DNA from: Halomonas sp.
Lineage (GTDB): Bacteria; Pseudomonadota; Gammaproteobacteria; Pseudomonadales; Halomonadaceae
DNA length: 64,000 nucleotides
Assembly: GCF_011050415.1 (NCBI RefSeq)
Contig: NZ_DRFS01000015.1
Coordinates: 1-64,000, forward strand
Reading direction: 5' to 3'
Made by a program: the position numbers and the translations under genes. Shown piece after piece: positions 60,023-64,000 of this stretch. Below the pieces are notes generated by a model. It did not search any database and was not told where the DNA came from. It saw nothing but the letters and a program-made list of their open reading frames with translations. Numbering within the stretch: position 1 is the stretch's first letter; the number at the start of each line of letters is the position of its first letter.

Positions 60023-60723
60023 GACCAGGTTCTGACAGAACAAACGTTGGTAAACTAAGTTCTGACAAGCGAAGCCGTGAGTATTGGTCAAGGGAGTGGC
60101 AGCGCCTTCGCGACGTAGATTGGCGCGACTTGGATATTAAAGAAGCCGGTGGGTGGCCATGGTTGCTGAAAGTGCTGAGTTGCTGCCTGGCACTGCTGGT
60201 AGCGCTAAGTGCGATGGGGTGGCTAGTGGTGGGTGAGCAGCGCGAAGGGTTAAAGGCGGCGCAGCGCCAAGAAGTCAGGTTGCTAAGTGATTACCGTAGC
60301 AAAGCTTCAGAAGCCGCTTTTTTGCCAGAAATGCGCGAGCAGCTCGCTTCGTTAGAAGCGCAGATGACTCGCTTGCGCACCATGTTGCCCACCGATGCCG
60401 AAATTCCCTCTTTGCTGGACAGTATTAGCGATGCGGCCGTCGATAACCGCCTTACCATTGAAACGATTCGGCTGCGTCCAACGCAAACCCAGGCTCATTA
60501 TATAGAGCAGCCGCTGGATATTCAGGTGCGCGGTGGCTATCACCAACTGGCGCGCTTTATCGCCGATATAGCTGCACTGCCGCGTATTGTGACCCAGCAC
60601 GATTTCAGCTTGGAGCCGGTTGAGCAGCGCGGGGATGTGCTGCGGCTTTCGTTACTGGCCAGCACCTATAGCTATAGGGATGAAAATGAACGCGCATCCG
60701 TTGATGGGGCAGTCGCGCCATGA
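60019..60723 (+). CDS. pilO: Type IV pilus inner-membrane assembly protein PilO
   Basis: 234 aa. The cytoplasmic N-terminal stretch is longer than usual (about 45 residues before WPWLLKVLSCCLALLVAL), still with the DWRDLDIKEAGGWP block seen in PilO. A periplasmic coiled coil (LKAAQRQEVRLLSDYRSKA) and a ferredoxin-like domain (YHQLARFIADIAALPRIV) follow. It pairs with PilN and recruits PilP. It overlaps pilN and pilP by four bases on both sides. Confidence 0.93.
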   Translation: MRPGSDRTNVGKLSSDKRSREYWSREWQRLRDVDWRDLDIKEAGGWPWLLKVLSCCLALLVALSAMGWLVVGEQREGLKAAQRQEVRLLSDYRSKASEAAFLPEMREQLASLEAQMTRLRTMLPTDAEIPSLLDSISDAAVDNRLTIETIRLRPTQTQAHYIEQPLDIQVRGGYHQLARFIADIAALPRIVTQHDFSLEPVEQRGDVLRLSLLASTYSYRDENERASVDGAVAP

Positions 60724-61265
60724 AGGGTGTCCAACTGAGCGTTATGCTAGTGGGCTTCACTGTAGTGCTGGCAGGTTGTGCCGATGCCGAGTTAGACCAG
60801 CTTGAGCGCACGCTGGCTGATATTCGACAGTCACCCGGCGGCCAGCCTCCTGGGGTCAGCGTGGCATGGCCTGAAAGCCAAACCCTGGCGTATTTATATA
60901 GTGAAGAACGCAGCCCTTTTTTAGCGCCGAATGCCATTGCGGAAGGTGGTATTAGCCCGACGGATGGTGCATTAGCGCCTGATCAGCAGCGTGTGCAGGA
61001 GCCGTTAGAGCGTTTCCAATTACAAGAGCTGCGATTAGTCGGTACGTTACGCATGGGAGGGCGGCAGGTGGCCATGATCGCCTCACCCGATGGCAATGTG
61101 ACCAGCGTAAGAGAGGGGAACTATATGGGCAGTGATTATGGGCGTATCAGCCAAATAGCGGCCCAGGAAATTCGCGTCAACGAGCGGGTTTTCACCCAGC
61201 GTGATGGCTGGCAAGAGCGCCAAGTCACGCTAACGATCAATGAGGAACGTGCTGTTAATGAGTAA
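60720..61265 (+). CDS. pilP: Type IV pilus lipoprotein PilP
   Basis: 181 aa with a lipoprotein signal (VGFTVVLAGCADAE, lipobox LAGC). It has a disordered linker and a small beta-sandwich C-terminal domain with LQELRLVGTLRMGGRQVAMIASPDG. PilP bridges the PilNO dimer and the PilQ secretin across the periplasm. It is followed by 119 bp before pilQ, in which a short CTGCAC/GTGCAG hairpin occurs. Confidence 0.93.
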   Translation: MKGVQLSVMLVGFTVVLAGCADAELDQLERTLADIRQSPGGQPPGVSVAWPESQTLAYLYSEERSPFLAPNAIAEGGISPTDGALAPDQQRVQEPLERFQLQELRLVGTLRMGGRQVAMIASPDGNVTSVREGNYMGSDYGRISQIAAQEIRVNERVFTQRDGWQERQVTLTINEERAVNE

Positions 61266-61384
61266 TTTATAAGCATCACAAGTAAAAACAGCATTAGTAA
61301 AACAAGTCTTAGATAAAAACAGTAAAAAGTACGGCTGCACCGAGTGGCTGTGCAGTCACTTTACCCCCAGGCGGATAATAGCTA

Positions 61385-63427
61385 ATGGCAGTCACAGCTC
61401 GGCGAAACCCTCATCTTATATTTATGGCAGTCTTGCTCGCTTCGTTTTGGCCCTCATTAGCGGTGGCATCAGTGCTGACTGATATTGAAGTGCATAATGC
61501 TGACAATGGAGAGGTAAGCATTGATCTTCGCTTCACCGGCGGCGTGCCTGAACTGCGTAGCTATCGCCTGGAATCGCCACCCAGGGTGGCATTGGACTTA
61601 GCGGGCACTCAAAACGGCCTGGCTTCTCGACGACTTGATATTGGCCGCGGTGGCATTGAGCAAATCACGGCCCTGGAAGGCAATGGCCGAACGCGTTTGG
61701 TGGTGAACCTTAACGAATCCAAAAACTTTACCCCCAGCGTCATGGATGATCGGCTGCGTATTAATTTCACGTCAGCAACGAATTCTCCCTCCGCCGCTTT
61801 GCCTGCGCTGGAAGTGAACGAAGGACCGCAAATTGCGAATATTGATTTTCGGCGCGGTCAGGACGGTGCTGGCCGCCTTGTCGTTACCTTTGACCGTGAA
61901 GGCATAGAAGCGGATGTGCGAGAGGAAGTAGCTGGGCAAGTGGTAGTGGTATTGCGCGACGTGGCAATCCCAGACTCGCTCAATCAGGTATACGATGTTA
62001 CCGACTTTGCCACGCCCATCACGCGGATTACCCCCCGTGCAGGTCAGCGCGATACCCAGTTGGCGCTAGCGACACAAGGCGCTTACGCGATGATTTCATC
62101 GCAAAGTGGCCGCACGCTCACGGTGGAGGTTCAGCCGGTTCGCGATCAGCCGCAACAGACTCAAGGAACGGCCGATAGTTTCAATGGGGAGCGTTTGAGT
62201 CTCAACTTCCAGGATATCGAAGTGCGCTCGGTGCTGGCCACGCTTGCAGAGTTTACCGGCCTGAACTTAGTGGCCAGCGACAGCGTGACAGGCCGGGTAA
62301 CGCTTAACTTAAATGATGTGCCTTGGGACCAAGCGCTGGCGCTGATTCTGCAAAGCCAGGGGCTATCCAGCCGTGAGCAGGGCAATGTCATTGTGGTGGC
62401 GCCTGCCAGCGAGCTGGCCGATTTAGAGCGTCAGGAGCTAGAGGCGCGAAGCCAGCGTGAAACGCTTTCACCGCTGGTGACCGAGTTTATTGAGGTCAAG
62501 TACGCCCGGGCGGAAGATTTAGCCCAGTTGCTGCGGGGTGGCGACGGCTTTGGGCTGCTGACCGAGCGCGGGCGCGTTAGCGTAGATAACCGAACCAATA
62601 CGCTGCTCATTCAAGATACCAGTGAGCAAGTGAGTGATATTATGCGCACTCTTGACCGCTTGGATGTTGCCGTTCGCCAAGTGCAGATTGAAGCACGCAT
62701 AGTTATTGCCCGGGACACCGCTTCCCGCGAGTTAGGCATTAACTGGGGCATGTCGAGCACCCGTGGGTTTCAGGACGGGGGAGATGGCAACTTTGTAAGA
62801 CGAGATATTAACCCCACCGGCATCAACCGTGCACAGGGTGGTTTGGCCGTGGATTTAGGTGCGGCCACCGGGCCAGGCACAGGTTTCAGCTTTGGCTACT
62901 TGTCAGGCGATATCCTGTTGGATCTGGAGCTGCGCGCATTAGAAAGTGAAGGTAAGAGCCAAACTATTTCACAGCCCAGAATTATTACCGCCAACCAGCG
63001 CACCGCTAGAATCAGCCAGGGTGAAGAGCGCGCGTTTCAAAGCGTTGATGGTAACAATAACCCGGATACCGAGTTCAAACAGGCCGAGCTTTCGCTCGAG
63101 GTGACGCCACAAATTACCCCCGACAACCGCATTATCATGGATCTGGTGATTAAAAATGATAGTTTTCGTGAGTCGGAGTTTGGCGGTGAGCCGCCTATCG
63201 ATACCAACCAAATTGAGACCCAAGTACTGGTAGATAACGGCCAAACGGTGGTGTTAGGCGGCATTTTGACCACTGAAGAGTTACGCCAAATCGCCAAAAC
63301 ACCGCTTCTGGGCGATATTCCTTTTCTAGGAAGACTGTTTCGCTATACCGAAGAGAGCAATGAAAAGGTAGAGTTGTTAGTCTTTATTACTCCACGACTC
63401 CTTGACGATGGCTTAACGGTTCGCTGA
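61385..63427 (+). CDS. pilQ: Type IV pilus secretin PilQ
   Basis: 680 aa outer-membrane secretin, with an N-terminal signal sequence ([17 protein letters not shown]). Two AMIN-type domains (about 30-260) for peptidoglycan binding precede the secretin N0/N1 domains ([22 protein letters not shown] and [16 protein letters not shown]) and a secretin barrel domain. The C-terminal end shows [14 protein letters not shown] and [14 protein letters not shown], the secretin signature. It makes the pore through which the pilus passes. The stop overlaps the aroK start (TGATG). Confidence 0.95.
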   Translation: MAVTARRNPHLIFMAVLLASFWPSLAVASVLTDIEVHNADNGEVSIDLRFTGGVPELRSYRLESPPRVALDLAGTQNGLASRRLDIGRGGIEQITALEGNGRTRLVVNLNESKNFTPSVMDDRLRINFTSATNSPSAALPALEVNEGPQIANIDFRRGQDGAGRLVVTFDREGIEADVREEVAGQVVVVLRDVAIPDSLNQVYDVTDFATPITRITPRAGQRDTQLALATQGAYAMISSQSGRTLTVEVQPVRDQPQQTQGTADSFNGERLSLNFQDIEVRSVLATLAEFTGLNLVASDSVTGRVTLNLNDVPWDQALALILQSQGLSSREQGNVIVVAPASELADLERQELEARSQRETLSPLVTEFIEVKYARAEDLAQLLRGGDGFGLLTERGRVSVDNRTNTLLIQDTSEQVSDIMRTLDRLDVAVRQVQIEARIVIARDTASRELGINWGMSSTRGFQDGGDGNFVRRDINPTGINRAQGGLAVDLGAATGPGTGFSFGYLSGDILLDLELRALESEGKSQTISQPRIITANQRTARISQGEERAFQSVDGNNNPDTEFKQAELSLEVTPQITPDNRIIMDLVIKNDSFRESEFGGEPPIDTNQIETQVLVDNGQTVVLGGILTTEELRQIAKTPLLGDIPFLGRLFRYTEESNEKVELLVFITPRLLDDGLTVR

Positions 63428-64000
63428 TGCAGGATTTACCCAATTTATTTCTCATTGGCCCCATGGGGGCTGGCAAAAGCACGATTGGTCGCCTGTTGGC
63501 GGCAGAGCTTTCGCGCCCGTTTTATGACAGTGACCACGCCATTCAAGACCGCTGCGGGGCGGATATCCCGTGGATTTTCGATGTAGAAGGCGAGCAAGGC
63601 TTTCGGCTGCGGGAAATTCACATGATTGATGAGCTGACCCGGCTCTCTCCGGTCGTGGTAGCCACTGGCGGTGGCGCGGTGCTTCGCGAAGAGAATCGCC
63701 GCGCGCTGCGCGAACGTGGCACGGTGGTCTATCTGTTGACCACCGTTGATCAGCAACTTAAGCGCACGGCGAAAGATCGCAATCGGCCGCTGTTGCAGTG
63801 TGGTAATCGTGAGCAGGTGTTAAACGATATGTTTGCCCAGCGCGACCCGCTTTACCGGGCCACCTCTGATATTGCCGTACGCACTGATCGGCGCAGCCCA
63901 CGGGCCGTGGTCAACGAAATCCTGCGACGGGTACATCGGCTGGTTGATCCACTGGAGAGCAGCGCTTCCCTCAATGCCGCCGATTCGAACACTCATAAGG
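63427..64000 (+). CDS. aroK: Shikimate kinase (runs off the window)
   Basis: 191 codons are visible with no stop by the window edge. Shikimate kinase phosphorylates shikimate on the route to chorismate. Walker A is GPMGAGKS (11-18), the shikimate-binding Asp is in FYDSDHAI, and the glycine-rich loop is [10 protein letters not shown]. The lid region reads DRNRPLLQ, and a substrate-binding Arg lies in [10 protein letters not shown]. It follows pilQ with a one-base stop-start overlap, the usual arrangement. The visible part extends past the catalytic domain. Confidence 0.95.
   Translation, partial: MQDLPNLFLIGPMGAGKSTIGRLLAAELSRPFYDSDHAIQDRCGADIPWIFDVEGEQGFRLREIHMIDELTRLSPVVVATGGGAVLREENRRALRERGTVVYLLTTVDQQLKRTAKDRNRPLLQCGNREQVLNDMFAQRDPLYRATSDIAVRTDRRSPRAVVNEILRRVHRLVDPLESSASLNAADSNTHK

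Noticed and set aside
1..64000. CRISPR array, rRNA or tRNA genes
   Set aside because: No regularly spaced repeats and no cloverleaf or rRNA-like stretch were noticed; a covariance search (tRNAscan/Infernal) would be needed to exclude small RNAs.

Overview
The window reads as chromosome of a halophilic gammaproteobacterium of the Halomonas type. The evidence is moderately high GC, the mrcA / pilMNOPQ / aroK block at the right end in gammaproteobacterial order, a ubiH-family hydroxylase, selO next to dinB, and salt-habitat style catabolic modules. No rRNA, tRNA, CRISPR array or complete insertion sequence was recognised. The assignment to Halomonas is inference from gene content and general sequence character, not from a search.

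Left part (1-17 kb): a GT4 glycosyltransferase and an AraC regulator, followed by a catabolic cluster. The cluster has a RidA-type deaminase, an ornithine-cyclodeaminase/ketimine-reductase homologue, three separate histone-deacetylase-fold amidohydrolases (two resembling acetylpolyamine amidohydrolase), two PLP aminotransferases, an FAD-linked hydroxyacid dehydrogenase, a Dpp/Opp-type ABC importer with its two ATPases fused, and a GntR/FCD regulator. Together they look like uptake and stepwise breakdown of an N-acylated amine or amino-acid compound.

Defence and accessory part (17-34 kb): a four-gene, fully overlapping operon encoding an SMC-like ATPase, a MukE-like and a MukF-like subunit and a TOPRIM protein. 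This is a Wadjet/MksBEFG-type anti-plasmid system with gene order SMC-E-F-TOPRIM instead of the usual F-E-SMC-TOPRIM. To its right is an AT-richer graveyard. It holds a possible restriction-modification fragment, a frameshifted membrane gene, two unknown genes, an attC-like imperfect palindrome, a truncated RNase Z copy, a Doc-type toxin with a small basic partner, intact RNase Z, a wrecked vapB antitoxin, a wrecked NadS/HigA-type antitoxin and an intact ccdAB pair. A DsbA-like oxidoreductase and a large PAS-GAF-GGDEF-EAL protein lie among them.

Middle part (33.7-48 kb): mostly single genes. They are a secreted MetX-like hydrolase, a CGNR regulator divergent from an alpha/beta hydrolase, a UbiH-type hydroxylase, a sirtuin, an AraC/SDR divergent pair, a truncated 3-methyladenine glycosylase remnant, selO, SOS-box-bearing dinB, another hydrolase with a thiamine-binding-like protein, gabT, and an EAL-GGDEF pair.

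Right part (48-64 kb): a glutarate module (class III CoA-transferase, glutaryl-CoA dehydrogenase, GntR regulator) that with gabT suggests the lysine/5-aminovalerate to glutaryl-CoA route. It is followed by a TAXI-type TRAP transporter operon with a DUF1850-like protein, then mrcA divergent from pilMNOPQ-aroK, with aroK running off the window end.
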